Origin: RYN-230 sp036497945
GTDB taxonomy: Bacteria > Actinomycetota > Actinomycetes > Streptosporangiales > Streptosporangiaceae
Direction of reading: 5' to 3'
DNA length: 64,000 bases
Assembly (NCBI GenBank): GCA_036497945.1
Contig: DASXIN010000198.1
Coordinates: 26,843-90,842 of the forward strand
In this document: one piece after another, positions 1 through 7,927 of the stretch
Layout: every line of letters begins with the position of its first letter
Position numbering within the stretch: the first letter of the stretch is position 1
Notes under the pieces: generated by a model
Databases searched by the model: none
What the model was told of the DNA's origin: nothing
Seen by the model: only the letters and a program-made list of their open reading frames with translations
Made by a program: the position numbers and the translations under genes

Positions 1-894
1 GCCATTGCGGAACGCCCGCAGCGCCCGCTCACGCTGGCCCTGGCCGAGGTCGCCGTGCACCGCGGCGGCGGCGAAGCCGCGCGTGGTCAGCGCGTCGGCC
101 ACCTGGTCCGCGGATCGCTTGGTCCGGCAGAACACCATGCTCAGGCCCCGGCCGTTGGCCTGCAGGACGCGGGCCAGCATCTCGATCTTGTCCATCTGGT
201 GCGCACGGAACACGTGCTGCACGGTCAGCGGCACCAGGTCGGGCTCGTCGTGCTGCTCGCCCCGGACGTGCAGTGGCTGGCGCAGGTGGCGCCGGGCCAG
301 GGTGACCACTTCACCCGGCATGGTGGCGGAGAACAGCATGGTCTGCCGCCCGGCCGGGGTGCGCTCCAGGATCCGCTCCACGTCGGGCAGGAACCCGAGG
401 TCGAGCATCTTGTCCGCCTCGTCGAGCACCAGGGCGCGCACCGCGGACAGTTTCAGGTGCCGCTGCCCGACCAGGTCGAGCAGCCGGCCGGGCGTGCCGA
501 CCACGATGTCCACGCCGCGGCGCAGCGCGTCGATCTGCGGCTCGTAGGCCCGCCCGCCGTACACGGTGAGCACCCGGGTGCCCAGCGCGACGCTGGCCAC
601 CCGCAGGTCCTCGGCGACCTGGCTGGCCAGTTCCCGGGTGGGTACCACGACGAGCGCCGCCGGGGCGGTGGGCTCGCTGGCCGGGGTGTCGGCCAGGTGC
701 TGCAGCAGCGGGATGCCGAAGGCCAGCGTCTTGCCCGTGCCGGTGCGGGCCTGGCCGATGATGTCGTGCCCGCCGAGCGCGACCGGCAGGGCCAGGCTCT
801 GGATGGGGAACGGGGCGGTGATGCCCACGCCCTCCAAGGCGATGCAGATCCGCTCGTCTACGCCAAGGTCACGAAAGGTTTGCGCGGCGTCCAC
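1..894 (-). CDS. DEAD/DEAH-box RNA helicase (RhlE-like), 3' end outside the window
   Basis: ATP-dependent RNA helicase that probably remodels RNA structure in the cytoplasm. Translation of the complement gives the Q motif region, Walker A ARTGTGKT, motif Ib TPGRLLD, the DEAD box in VLDEADKMLDLGFLPD, motif III SAT, and the start of the second RecA-like domain (MVFCRTKRSADQV, then AAVHGDLGQ). The frame runs off the left edge, so the C-terminal part is missing. The start is uncertain: GTG at 892-894 precedes DAAQTFRDLGV, which is where such helicases usually begin, but the frame stays open back to position 983. The neighbours match the M. tuberculosis order around rhlE (Rv3211), which supports the RhlE-like label. 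Confidence 0.9.
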   Translation of the reverse strand, partial: MDAAQTFRDLGVDERICIALEGVGITAPFPIQSLALPVALGGHDIIGQARTGTGKTLAFGIPLLQHLADTPASEPTAPAALVVVPTRELASQVAEDLRVASVALGTRVLTVYGGRAYEPQIDALRRGVDIVVGTPGRLLDLVGQRHLKLSAVRALVLDEADKMLDLGFLPDVERILERTPAGRQTMLFSATMPGEVVTLARRHLRQPLHVRGEQHDEPDLVPLTVQHVFRAHQMDKIEMLARVLQANGRGLSMVFCRTKRSADQVADALTTRGFAAAAVHGDLGQGQRERALRAFRNG

Positions 895-1243
895 GTCCGG
901 AGAACCAGCTTCCGGGCGGTTGTCCCCCGGGGGTTCTGCTACGGATGAGGTCAGTGTGTGCGTTGTCAGTTCAATCAGCTTCCATCAGTGGCCCGCTGGC
1001 TGACGGCACGCTGACCGCGCGTGATGGCCTTTCGGGCCTCGCTAGTGGCTCCGCTGACGGGCTCGGCCCACCAGCGCAATAGGGCTTCCAGTCAGACGAA
1101 CGACGAGCCCTACTGCCACCAAGAACACGGTCGGGGTGTGCCGCATTCCCAGCACAAAACTGCAAGCAGTGTACCAATGCGTGCTGCGCGCTGGGTGATC
1201 CGACGCGCCCGCCTCGTCCGTGCCAGGTTGTTACGCTTCGCGG
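895..1243. other. Intergenic region between divergent genes
   Basis: About 350 bases without a convincing gene. It separates the helicase (complement) from the ferritin-like gene (forward) and should contain both promoters. The only site I can point to is the TACGCT hexamer at its right end. Overlapping frames here have no recognisable protein signature and look like chance frames. Confidence 0.4.
1232..1237 (+). promoter_or_regulatory. Leaderless-type -10 box TACGCT
   Basis: TACGCT matches TANNNT and lies 6 nt before the GTG chosen for the ferritin-like protein. No Shine-Dalgarno sequence precedes that GTG. The spacing is that expected when transcription begins at the start codon. Confidence 0.5.
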
Positions 1244-1981
1244 GTGACCGAAGCACGGCGCCGCGAGGACGCGTCGCAGCAGCCCGACGGCCCCGATCGG
1301 GCCGGCGTCCTCGACCTGCTTGGGCTGCTCGCTTACGCCGAGCTGGTGGCGTTCTTCCGGCTGTCCGACGATGCCGCGCTGGCCCCGTCGCTGGCCGACA
1401 AGGCGGCCCTGGGTGAGATGGCGGTGGCCGAGTTCGGCCACTTCCGGCTGCTCTGGGAGCACATCACCGCGCTGGGCGCGCAACCCGACCAGGTGATGCT
1501 CCCGTTCACCGCGGCGCTGGATGCCTTCCACGCCCGCACCGCCCCGTCCGACTGGCTGGAGGGCCTGGTCAAGGCGTACGTCGGGGACGGCATCGCGGCC
1601 GACTTCTACCGTGCGGTGGCCGAGCTGGTAGACCCGCAGACCCGCGACCTGGTGCTCCAGGTGCTGGCCGACACCGGGCACGCCGAGTTCGTCATCGCCC
1701 GGGTGCGCGCGGCCATCGCCGCCGACCCGCAGGTCGCGGGCCGGCTGGCGCTGTGGGCCAGGCGGCTGGTCGGCGAGGCGCTGGCCCAGGCCTACCGGGT
1801 GGTGGCCGACCGGCGCCCGCTGGCCACCCTGCTCTCGGCCGGCGCAGGCCTCTCAGCCACGGGTACCCCGGCCGCCGACGGCGCAGCCACGGACAGCGAC
1901 CTCGGCGACATCGGGCGGATGCTGGCCCGGATCACCGACGCGCACGCCCAGCGCATGTCCGCCCTCGGCCTGGCCGGCTAA
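1244..1981 (+). CDS. Ferritin-like fold protein (MiaE-like), conserved in actinobacteria
   Basis: A 245-residue, mainly helical protein related to the ferritin-like proteins annotated as MiaE-like in actinobacteria (the Rv3210c position in M. tuberculosis). Helices contain widely spaced Glu and His residues that could bind a di-iron centre, for example MAVAEFGHFRLLWEHI near residue 65 and DTGHAEFVIARV near residue 150. A real hydroxylase activity is not shown, and no tRNA-modification partner is nearby. GTG at 1244 was preferred to an ATG eight codons upstream because of the TACGCT box 6 nt before it. The gene converges on the DUF3107 gene and overlaps its stop by 4 nt. Confidence 0.8.
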   Translation: MTEARRREDASQQPDGPDRAGVLDLLGLLAYAELVAFFRLSDDAALAPSLADKAALGEMAVAEFGHFRLLWEHITALGAQPDQVMLPFTAALDAFHARTAPSDWLEGLVKAYVGDGIAADFYRAVAELVDPQTRDLVLQVLADTGHAEFVIARVRAAIAADPQVAGRLALWARRLVGEALAQAYRVVADRRPLATLLSAGAGLSATGTPAADGAATDSDLGDIGRMLARITDAHAQRMSALGLAG

Positions 1982-2202
1982 CTGCCGAAGCCGACCCGGC
2001 GCGTCTCGGCGTCGGTGAACTCGATGTAGGCGATCTTGTCCGCCGGGACCAGGAACTTGCCGCCCTTGGTGTCCGGGAGCACGAACAACCCACTGCCGTC
2101 GGCCAGCGCCTCGCTCAGCAGCCGCTGCACCTCGTCTGCGGACACCTGGGTCTCCAGCACCAGTTCCCGCGTGATGGACTGGATCCCGATCTTGACTTCC
2201 AC
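1978..2202 (-). CDS. DUF3107 family protein (Rv3208A/TB9.4-like)
   Basis: A 74-residue protein whose whole length matches the small DUF3107 family: beginning MEVKIGIQSITRELVLET, a central helix, then GKFLVPADKIAYIEF near the end. Its biochemical role is not known. The GTG start at 2202 has GGAG a few bases upstream. It lies 13 nt downstream of the TetR gene on the same strand, so the two are probably cotranscribed. The same TetR-DUF3107 pair occurs in mycobacteria. Confidence 0.88.
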   Translation of the reverse strand: MEVKIGIQSITRELVLETQVSADEVQRLLSEALADGSGLFVLPDTKGGKFLVPADKIAYIEFTDAETRRVGFGS

Positions 2203-2215
2203 TGCGCTCCTGTCG

Positions 2216-2836
2216 TCAGGTGGTGCGCGGCCAGCCGCTGATGCCGCGCCAGGCCAGCCGGGCCATCAGTTCCTCGGCCGCGTTCTTGGGGATGGCCCGG
2301 TCGGTGCCCAGCCAGTAGGTGGCGCTGATCCTGGCCATGCCGACCAGGCCGATGCTGAGCAGGTGAGCCTCGGCGTCGCTCATCCCGGTGTCCTCGCGGA
2401 TGACCTCGCTGATCATGTCGGCGTGGTGCTGCATGGTCTGGTCCAGCCGGTCCCGGACGGCCGGCTCGTTCCGCAGGTCGGACTCGAACACCAGGCGGAA
2501 CGCGCCGCCGGTGTCGGTGACGAAGTCGAAGAACGCCTGGAACGTGGCGGTGACCCGCTGCTTGTTGTCCGTGGTCGAGGCGAGTGCGTTACGGATCGTG
2601 GCGGTGAGTGCCTCGCCGCTCTCGTCGAGCAGCGCCAGGTACAGTTCCAGCTTGCCGGGGAAGTGCTGGTACAGCACCGGCTTGCTGACCCCGGCCCGTT
2701 CGGCGATCTCGTCCATGGCCGCCGCGTGGTAGCCCTGCGCGACGAAGACCTCCTGGGCGGCCCCCAGTAGCTGCCGGCGCCGGGCGGGCCTCGGCAGCCG
2801 CGTACCGGCCGTACGGGCCTGCGGTGTTGCTGTCAC
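2216..2836 (-). CDS. TetR family regulator (Rv3208-like)
   Basis: A one-component DNA-binding repressor. The N-terminal helix-turn-helix is clear (MDEIAERAGVSKPVLYQHFPGK, about residues 40-60), followed by the longer helical ligand domain. The frame extends 15 codons upstream to 2881, but GTG at 2836 (VTATPQARTAG) gives the usual length for the family. It heads a two-gene unit with DUF3107. The ligand is unknown. Gene order suggests the orthologue of M. tuberculosis Rv3208. Confidence 0.85.
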   Translation of the reverse strand: MTATPQARTAGTRLPRPARRRQLLGAAQEVFVAQGYHAAAMDEIAERAGVSKPVLYQHFPGKLELYLALLDESGEALTATIRNALASTTDNKQRVTATFQAFFDFVTDTGGAFRLVFESDLRNEPAVRDRLDQTMQHHADMISEVIREDTGMSDAEAHLLSIGLVGMARISATYWLGTDRAIPKNAAEELMARLAWRGISGWPRTT

Positions 2837-2945
2837 GAGACACTCCGATGCGTCTGTCCGGCGGCAAACCCGCCTGATCACGCCATCCTACGACCGCGCG
2901 GACGCTCCGGGACCGGTAACAGAACGTGACTCGAGGGTTGGCGGG

Positions 2946-3143
2946 TCAGCGGTAATTATCGTCGTCGTTGCTCACTTCGAGGTGCTGTTCCGCGGCGTCC
3001 GCCTCGTCCGCCTCGTCGGGCAGCTCGAACGGCACGGAGTCAGCCGGCTCGTCGTCCTCCCCGGGCAGCGGCCGGTGCTGCTCGATGGCGTCGGCGGTCG
3101 GTGCTTCTATGTCCTCGCTGGAATCCCAGCTCCCGTCGCTCAC
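2946..3143 (-). CDS. Small acidic conserved protein
   Basis: A 65-residue, strongly acidic protein with two DA(I/A)EQ motifs (ADAIEQHRP near residue 18 and DAAEQHLE near residue 49) and the C-terminus DDDNYR. Similar small acidic actinobacterial proteins ending in D-x-Y-R exist; their function is unknown to me. The ATG overlaps the stop of the upstream oxidoreductase gene by 4 nt, so translation is probably coupled. No domain, membrane segment or metal site is visible. Confidence 0.65.
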   Translation of the reverse strand: MSDGSWDSSEDIEAPTADAIEQHRPLPGEDDEPADSVPFELPDEADEADAAEQHLEVSNDDDNYR

Positions 3144-4678
3144 GAAGTCACCTTATTCATCAGCTGGCTGGCTCGCCCGGCCTCGGTCACGGCCGGGTCT
3201 CCCGCACCCGGGCCCTGGTTGCCCGGTGCTCCGGCGGTCTGCCCGGCCAGCTCCGGGCCTGCCGCGGCTGGCCCGGAGGCGGCCAGCCCGCGCAGCGGCG
3301 CGCCCACCGCCTCACCGTAGCTGGGGAAGGCGTGCACCATGTCGGCCAGCACGTACAGCGGGATCCGGGCCCGGATGGCCAGCGTCACCTCGCCCATCCA
3401 CTCTTCCGCGTACGGGCCTACCGCCGCCGCGCCGACCAGGAAGTCGTCGTTGCCCGCGTCCGCGTACAGTTCGACCCGGCCGCGGTCGTCATCCTCCACC
3501 GTGGCCCGGGCCGTCTCGGCCAGGTCACAGCTCACCGTGATCAGGTCCACCCCGCTGACCGCGGCCAGCGCGGGCGACATGCCCACGGTGACCACCGACG
3601 GCGAGGTGTACACCGTCCGGGGCACCGCCCGGTAGTCCGCGGCGCGGTTCCCGCCCAGGATGTTGGCGGCCACGATCCTGGCCTGGTACCTGGCGGTGTG
3701 CGTGTACGGCGCGACCGCGGTCACGTCGCCCGCCGCCCACAGCCGCCCGGCCGGCTGCCTGGTCTGCTGGCCCGCGCCGAGCAGCGTGCCGCTGGGCGGC
3801 GCGGCCGGGACCACCCGGCACGTCTCGTCCAGCGGTAGCGCCTCGCCGGCCGGGATGCCGAGCACCTCGAGCCCGATGCCACTGACCCGCGGCTGCCGTC
3901 CGGTGGCCAGCAACACCCGGTCCGCCTCGATCCGGGTCCCGTCGGCCAGGGTCAGCGCCAGCCCGGAGTCCAGCGTCTCGGCCTTCACCACCGGTGAGCC
4001 CAGCCGCAGGTCCACCCCGGTGCGGCGGAGCGCGTCGCCGAGGATCTCCCCGGTGAACGTGGCCTCGCCCGGCAGCACGTGTGGTTCCGCTTCCAGCAGC
4101 GTCACCTGCGAGCCGAACGCCGCGTAGATCTGCGCCAGCTCGCAGCCCACCGGGCCCGCTCCCAGCACGATCAGCCGCCGCGGCAGGTCAGGGCAGGTCA
4201 GCGCCTCGGCGCTGGTCCAGGTGGGCACGTCGGTCAGCCCTTCGACCGGCGGCGCGACCGGCTCGCTGCCGGTGGCCAGCACCAGGTCCTTGTAGCGCAG
4301 CGTCACTGCGCCGGACGGGGCGGCCCCGTCCAGGCTGGCCTTGACCGGGTTCGGCACCACCACCACCGTGCCCGGCTTGGTCACCCGGCCGGTCCCGCGG
4401 AGCAGGGTCACCCCGGCCTCGGCCAGCCGCGCGGTGGCCACGGTGTCGTTCAGGTGGCCGGCTACCTCGTCCCGGCGGTCCACCGCGTGCTCCCAGGTCT
4501 CGCCCCGGCGCGCCGACTGAAGCAGTGACTTGGACGGCATATCGGCCAGGTAGGGCGACTCGCCGCCGACCAGGCCGGCCTCCACCAGGGCCGCCGAGCG
4601 GCCGCCCCGGGAGACCTCGGTGGCGATGAGCGTGCCGGATGTTCCCCCGCCCAGCACGACGACGTCGAAGTCAGGCAT
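3140..4678 (-). CDS. Pyridine nucleotide-disulfide oxidoreductase-like flavoprotein lacking the redox cysteines
   Basis: A 512-residue protein with the two-dinucleotide-domain fold of dihydrolipoamide dehydrogenase and mercuric reductase. It has the FAD motif VVLGGGTSGTLIA at the N-terminus, the NAD(P) motif VLGAGPVGCELAQIYAAFG near the middle, ATG motifs, LWAAGDV, and a C-terminal dimerisation domain. The active-site segment normally carrying C-x4-C reads GGESPYLADMPSKSLL, so Ser and Asp replace both cysteines. Disulfide chemistry is therefore unlikely and any activity must be direct flavin chemistry. ATG 4678 follows GAGGA; the frame continues 62 codons upstream into the Ku gene. A Gly/Ala/Pro-rich tail of about 45 residues follows the dimerisation domain. 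Confidence 0.85.
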   Translation of the reverse strand: MPDFDVVVLGGGTSGTLIATEVSRGGRSAALVEAGLVGGESPYLADMPSKSLLQSARRGETWEHAVDRRDEVAGHLNDTVATARLAEAGVTLLRGTGRVTKPGTVVVVPNPVKASLDGAAPSGAVTLRYKDLVLATGSEPVAPPVEGLTDVPTWTSAEALTCPDLPRRLIVLGAGPVGCELAQIYAAFGSQVTLLEAEPHVLPGEATFTGEILGDALRRTGVDLRLGSPVVKAETLDSGLALTLADGTRIEADRVLLATGRQPRVSGIGLEVLGIPAGEALPLDETCRVVPAAPPSGTLLGAGQQTRQPAGRLWAAGDVTAVAPYTHTARYQARIVAANILGGNRAADYRAVPRTVYTSPSVVTVGMSPALAAVSGVDLITVSCDLAETARATVEDDDRGRVELYADAGNDDFLVGAAAVGPYAEEWMGEVTLAIRARIPLYVLADMVHAFPSYGEAVGAPLRGLAASGPAAAGPELAGQTAGAPGNQGPGAGDPAVTEAGRASQLMNKVTS

Positions 4679-4808
4679 GTGCTGATCCTCCCCCGCCTCG
4701 CTCTGCCTACGCGGTCCGTTCCCGGCCGACGCGGTCATTCTGACAGCCGGAGCCACCGAGGCTCGCCGCAGAGGGGCACATTCCGCGCATCCTGGGTACT
4801 GACACTGC

Positions 4809-5627
4809 ATGCGCAGCATGTGGAAAGGTGCCATCTCGTTCGGGCTCGTAATGATCCCGGTCAAGCTGTATACCGCTACCGAGCAGCGGGACGTTACTTT
4901 CCGTCAAGTGCACGCAGCGGACGGCGGCCGGATCAGGTTCCGCCGAGTCTGCGAGCTGGACGGCGAAGAGGTGCCGTACGCCGAAGTGGCCAAGGGGTAC
5001 GAGCTGGAGGATGGGCGGGCGGTCGTGCTGACCGACGAGGATTTCGCCCAGCTGCCGCTGCCTACCGCGCGCAGCATCGAGGTGCTGAACTTCACCCCGG
5101 CCGACCAGATCGATCCGATCCTGATGAACCGGAGCTACTACGTGGAGCCGGAGAAAGCCGGGACGCGGGCCTATGCGCTGCTCCGGGATGCGCTGGAGCA
5201 GTCCGGCCGGGTGGCCGTGGCCCGGGTCGCGCTGCGCCAGCGCGAGTCACTGGCCACGCTGCGCACCCGGGACGGCGCGCTGGTGCTGGAGACCCTGCTC
5301 TGGCCGGATGAAGTGCGCGCCGCCGACTTCGCGTTCCTGGACGAGGACATCCAGACCCGGCCCCAGGAGCTGAAGATGGCGTCCTCGCTGATCGACTCGA
5401 TGACCGAGGACTTCGATCCCGAGCAGTACCACGACAACTACCGTGAGGCGCTGGAGGAACTGGTCGCGGCCAAGGTGGAAGGCCTGGCCCCGCCGGAGCC
5501 CGCCGAACGGCCGGCTGCCGAGCCGGTCAGCCTGATGGACGCGCTGCAGGCCAGCCTGGACGCGGCGAGCAAGGAAAGCACCGGCGGCACGCGCAAGCGC
5601 CCGCCCCGCAAGCGCGCCAGCGCCTGA
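4809..5627 (+). CDS. ku: Non-homologous end joining protein Ku
   Basis: Bacterial Ku, a homodimeric ring that binds DNA double-strand ends and recruits LigD. The 272-residue protein starts MRSMWKGAISFGLVMIPVKLY, the family signature, and contains the core motif LPTARSIEVLNFTPADQIDP and YYVEPEKAG. The C-terminus is Lys/Arg-rich (TRKRPPRKRASA), as in Ku proteins with basic DNA-binding tails. It is divergent from the flavoprotein gene. No LigD, primase or polymerase gene is present in this window. Confidence 0.96.
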   Translation: MRSMWKGAISFGLVMIPVKLYTATEQRDVTFRQVHAADGGRIRFRRVCELDGEEVPYAEVAKGYELEDGRAVVLTDEDFAQLPLPTARSIEVLNFTPADQIDPILMNRSYYVEPEKAGTRAYALLRDALEQSGRVAVARVALRQRESLATLRTRDGALVLETLLWPDEVRAADFAFLDEDIQTRPQELKMASSLIDSMTEDFDPEQYHDNYREALEELVAAKVEGLAPPEPAERPAAEPVSLMDALQASLDAASKESTGGTRKRPPRKRASA

Positions 5628-5702
5628 GCCGCAATCTTTCTGCCTAACGCCAGTGCCCAAGTAATCTGGCCTGGCCATGGAACCCAGGATTGGCGGCGAC
5701 TG

Positions 5703-6683
5703 ATGAGAACGCGCACCCTCGGCCAGGGCCTTGCCGTCACCGAACTCGGCCTGGGCTGCATGGGGATGAGCCAGTCCTACGGCACGCCGGACGACGCGGA
5801 GTCGGTGGCCACCATCCACCGCGCGCTGGGCCTCGGGATCACGTTCCTGGACACCGCGGATGCCTACGGCCCGTTCACCAATGAGGAGCTGGTCGGCGGG
5901 GCGATCAAGGGCCGCCGGGACGAGGTCGTGCTGGCCACCAAGTTCGGCAACCAGCGCCGCCCGGACGGCACCAGGACGGTCAACGGCCGCCCGGAGTACG
6001 TACGCGAGGCGTGCGACGCCTCGCTGCGCCGGCTCGGCACCGATCGCATCGACCTGTACTACCAGCACCGGGTGGACCCCACCGTGCCGGTCGAGGAGAC
6101 CTGGGGCGCGCTGAGCGAGCTGGTGCACGCCGGGAAGGTGCGCTACCTGGGTATCTCGGAGGCCGCGCCGGCCACCGTGCGCCGGGCGCACGGGGTGCAC
6201 CCGATCGCGGCCGGCCAGTACGAGTACTCGCTGTTCACCCGGGAACCCGAGGACGAGGTGCTGCCGCTGTTCCGCGAGCTGGGCATCGGCCTGGTGAGCT
6301 ACAGCCCGCTCGGCCGCGGGCTGCTGACCGGGACGCTGGACGCCGCGGGCGGCTTCGGCGCGGCCGACTTCCGGTCCCGCGCCCCGCGCTTCCAGGGTGA
6401 GAACTACACCCGCAACCTGGCCATGACGGCTGCCGTCGAGCAGCTGGCTGAGGCCACCGGCGTCACCGCGGCGCAGCTGGCCATCGCCTGGGTGCTGGCC
6501 CAGGGAGACGACATCGTCGCCATCCCGGGCACCAAGCGGCGCAGCTACCTGGAGCAGAACGCAGCCGCCGCCGACATCGTGCTGCACGCCGCGGACCTGG
6601 CCGCGCTGGAGTCGGCGGTGCCCCGGGACGCGGCCGCCGGGGAGCGGTACCCAGCCGAGTTCATGGCGCACATCGGCCGTTGA
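5703..6683 (+). CDS. Aldo/keto reductase
   Basis: A 326-residue NADPH-dependent oxidoreductase with a TIM-barrel fold. The start (MRTRTLGQGLAVTELGLGCMGMS) is typical of the AKR subfamily of yeast YakC-like enzymes. Catalytic tetrad residues are visible: Asp and Tyr in DTADAYGPFTNEELVG, Lys in LATKFGN, and His in YYQHRVDP. The cofactor end SYSPLGRGLLTG and IPGTKRRSYLEQN is also conserved. The substrate cannot be deduced. The stop overlaps the TTG start of nagA (TTGA), so it is probably the first gene of the amino-sugar operon. Confidence 0.93.
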   Translation: MRTRTLGQGLAVTELGLGCMGMSQSYGTPDDAESVATIHRALGLGITFLDTADAYGPFTNEELVGGAIKGRRDEVVLATKFGNQRRPDGTRTVNGRPEYVREACDASLRRLGTDRIDLYYQHRVDPTVPVEETWGALSELVHAGKVRYLGISEAAPATVRRAHGVHPIAAGQYEYSLFTREPEDEVLPLFRELGIGLVSYSPLGRGLLTGTLDAAGGFGAADFRSRAPRFQGENYTRNLAMTAAVEQLAEATGVTAAQLAIAWVLAQGDDIVAIPGTKRRSYLEQNAAAADIVLHAADLAALESAVPRDAAAGERYPAEFMAHIGR

Positions 6684-7927
6684 CCAGCCTGATCATCACC
6701 GCGCCGCGGGTCATTCCCGCCCTGCCTGGTTCCGGCGTTCTCGAACCCGGCTTCGTGCGGATCGCGGACGGCCGGATCAGCGAGGTTGGCCAGGGTAGGC
6801 CGCCCGGCCGCCCGGACCTGGAGCTGACCTCCGGGGTGCTCGTCCCCGGCCTGGTGGATCTCCAGGTCAACGGCTACTTCGGCGTCGAGCTGATGGCCGC
6901 GGACCCGGATGGCTGGGCGGCCGTGGCGGCGGGGCTGCCCGGTACCGGGTGCACCGCGTTCCTGCCCACGTTCGTCACCGCGCCGGTGCCGCGGCTGGCC
7001 GACGCGCTGCGCCGCGCGGCCGGCTTCGCCGGGCGGCTGCCGGACCGCGGCGCGCGGGTGCTCGGTGTGCACCTGGAGGGGCCGTTCATCTCGCCTGCCC
7101 GGCGTGGCGCGCACAACCCAGACTGGATCATCCCGGCCAGCCCGGCGGCCGTCGCCGAGCTGCTGGCCGCGGGGGAGGGCCTGCTCCGGCTGGTCACGCT
7201 GGCCCCGGAGGTGGACGGCGGGATGACCGCCATCGGGCAGCTGACCGCGGCCGGGGTGCTGGTCAGCGTGGGGCACAGCGACGCGACCGCGGCCCAGGTG
7301 GCCGCGGCGGCCGGGGCCGGGGCGCGGATGGTCACCCACCTGTACGACGCGCAGCGGCCGCTGCACCACCGGGAACCGGGCGTGGTCGGCCAGGCGCTGG
7401 CCGACCCGCGGCTGACCAGCGGCCTGATCGCCGACCTGCACCACGTGTCGGCGGTGGCCTGCGCGGTCGCGTTCGCCGCCGCGCCCGGCCGGATCTGCCT
7501 GGTCACCGACGCCGCCGCGTGTGCGGGCCGGCCACCAGGCGAGTACCTGCTCGGCGGCGAGCGGATCGTGCTGTCGCCCGGCGACGGCGCGCCGCCGCGC
7601 CGCGCGAACGGCACGCTGGCCGGCTCGGTGCTGCGGCTGGACCGGGCCGTGGCCAACATGGTCAGCACGGTGCTGGCCCGGGGGGACGACCCCCCGGAAC
7701 CCCCCGATCGCCGCTTCGCGCCGAGCGGCGGCAGGCCGCCCGCCGCGGGCGACGGCAACTCTGTCCTGGCCGCGGTGGTGGCCGCGGCGAGCCGGATCCC
7801 GGCCGACCTGATCGGGCGGCCCGATCTGGGCCGTTTGGCCCCCGGTGGCCCGGCCGACCTGGTCTGGCTGGATGATGATCTGCGGACTGCCGCGACCTGG
7901 ATCGAGGGTGAGAAGGTGTATCCGTGA
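6680..7927 (+). CDS. nagA: N-acetylglucosamine-6-phosphate deacetylase
   Basis: Amidohydrolase that removes acetate from GlcNAc-6-phosphate. Conserved blocks: VPGLVDLQVNGYFG, HLEGPF, the metal and substrate residues in VSVGHSDA and THLYDAQRPLHHREPG, IADLHHVS, and the catalytic Asp in LVTDAA. The protein has 415 residues. The start is TTG at 6680, within the stop of the preceding gene. An unusual Pro/Arg/Gly-rich segment of roughly 24 residues (GDDPPEPPDRRFAPSGGRP) interrupts the C-terminal region near 7680-7760. The gene overlaps the downstream SIS gene by 4 nt, so the pathway continues to fructose-6-phosphate. Confidence 0.93.
   Translation: MTSLIITAPRVIPALPGSGVLEPGFVRIADGRISEVGQGRPPGRPDLELTSGVLVPGLVDLQVNGYFGVELMAADPDGWAAVAAGLPGTGCTAFLPTFVTAPVPRLADALRRAAGFAGRLPDRGARVLGVHLEGPFISPARRGAHNPDWIIPASPAAVAELLAAGEGLLRLVTLAPEVDGGMTAIGQLTAAGVLVSVGHSDATAAQVAAAAGAGARMVTHLYDAQRPLHHREPGVVGQALADPRLTSGLIADLHHVSAVACAVAFAAAPGRICLVTDAAACAGRPPGEYLLGGERIVLSPGDGAPPRRANGTLAGSVLRLDRAVANMVSTVLARGDDPPEPPDRRFAPSGGRPPAAGDGNSVLAAVVAAASRIPADLIGRPDLGRLAPGGPADLVWLDDDLRTAATWIEGEKVYP

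Noticed and set aside
5..1003. Long forward frames at the left edge
   Set aside because: They are antisense to a reverse-strand DEAD-box helicase with complete catalytic motifs; their translations are Arg/Pro-rich without any domain.
4809..5627. Complete NHEJ locus (Ku plus LigD)
   Set aside because: No ligase, polymerase or 3'-phosphoesterase domain is encoded next to Ku in this window.
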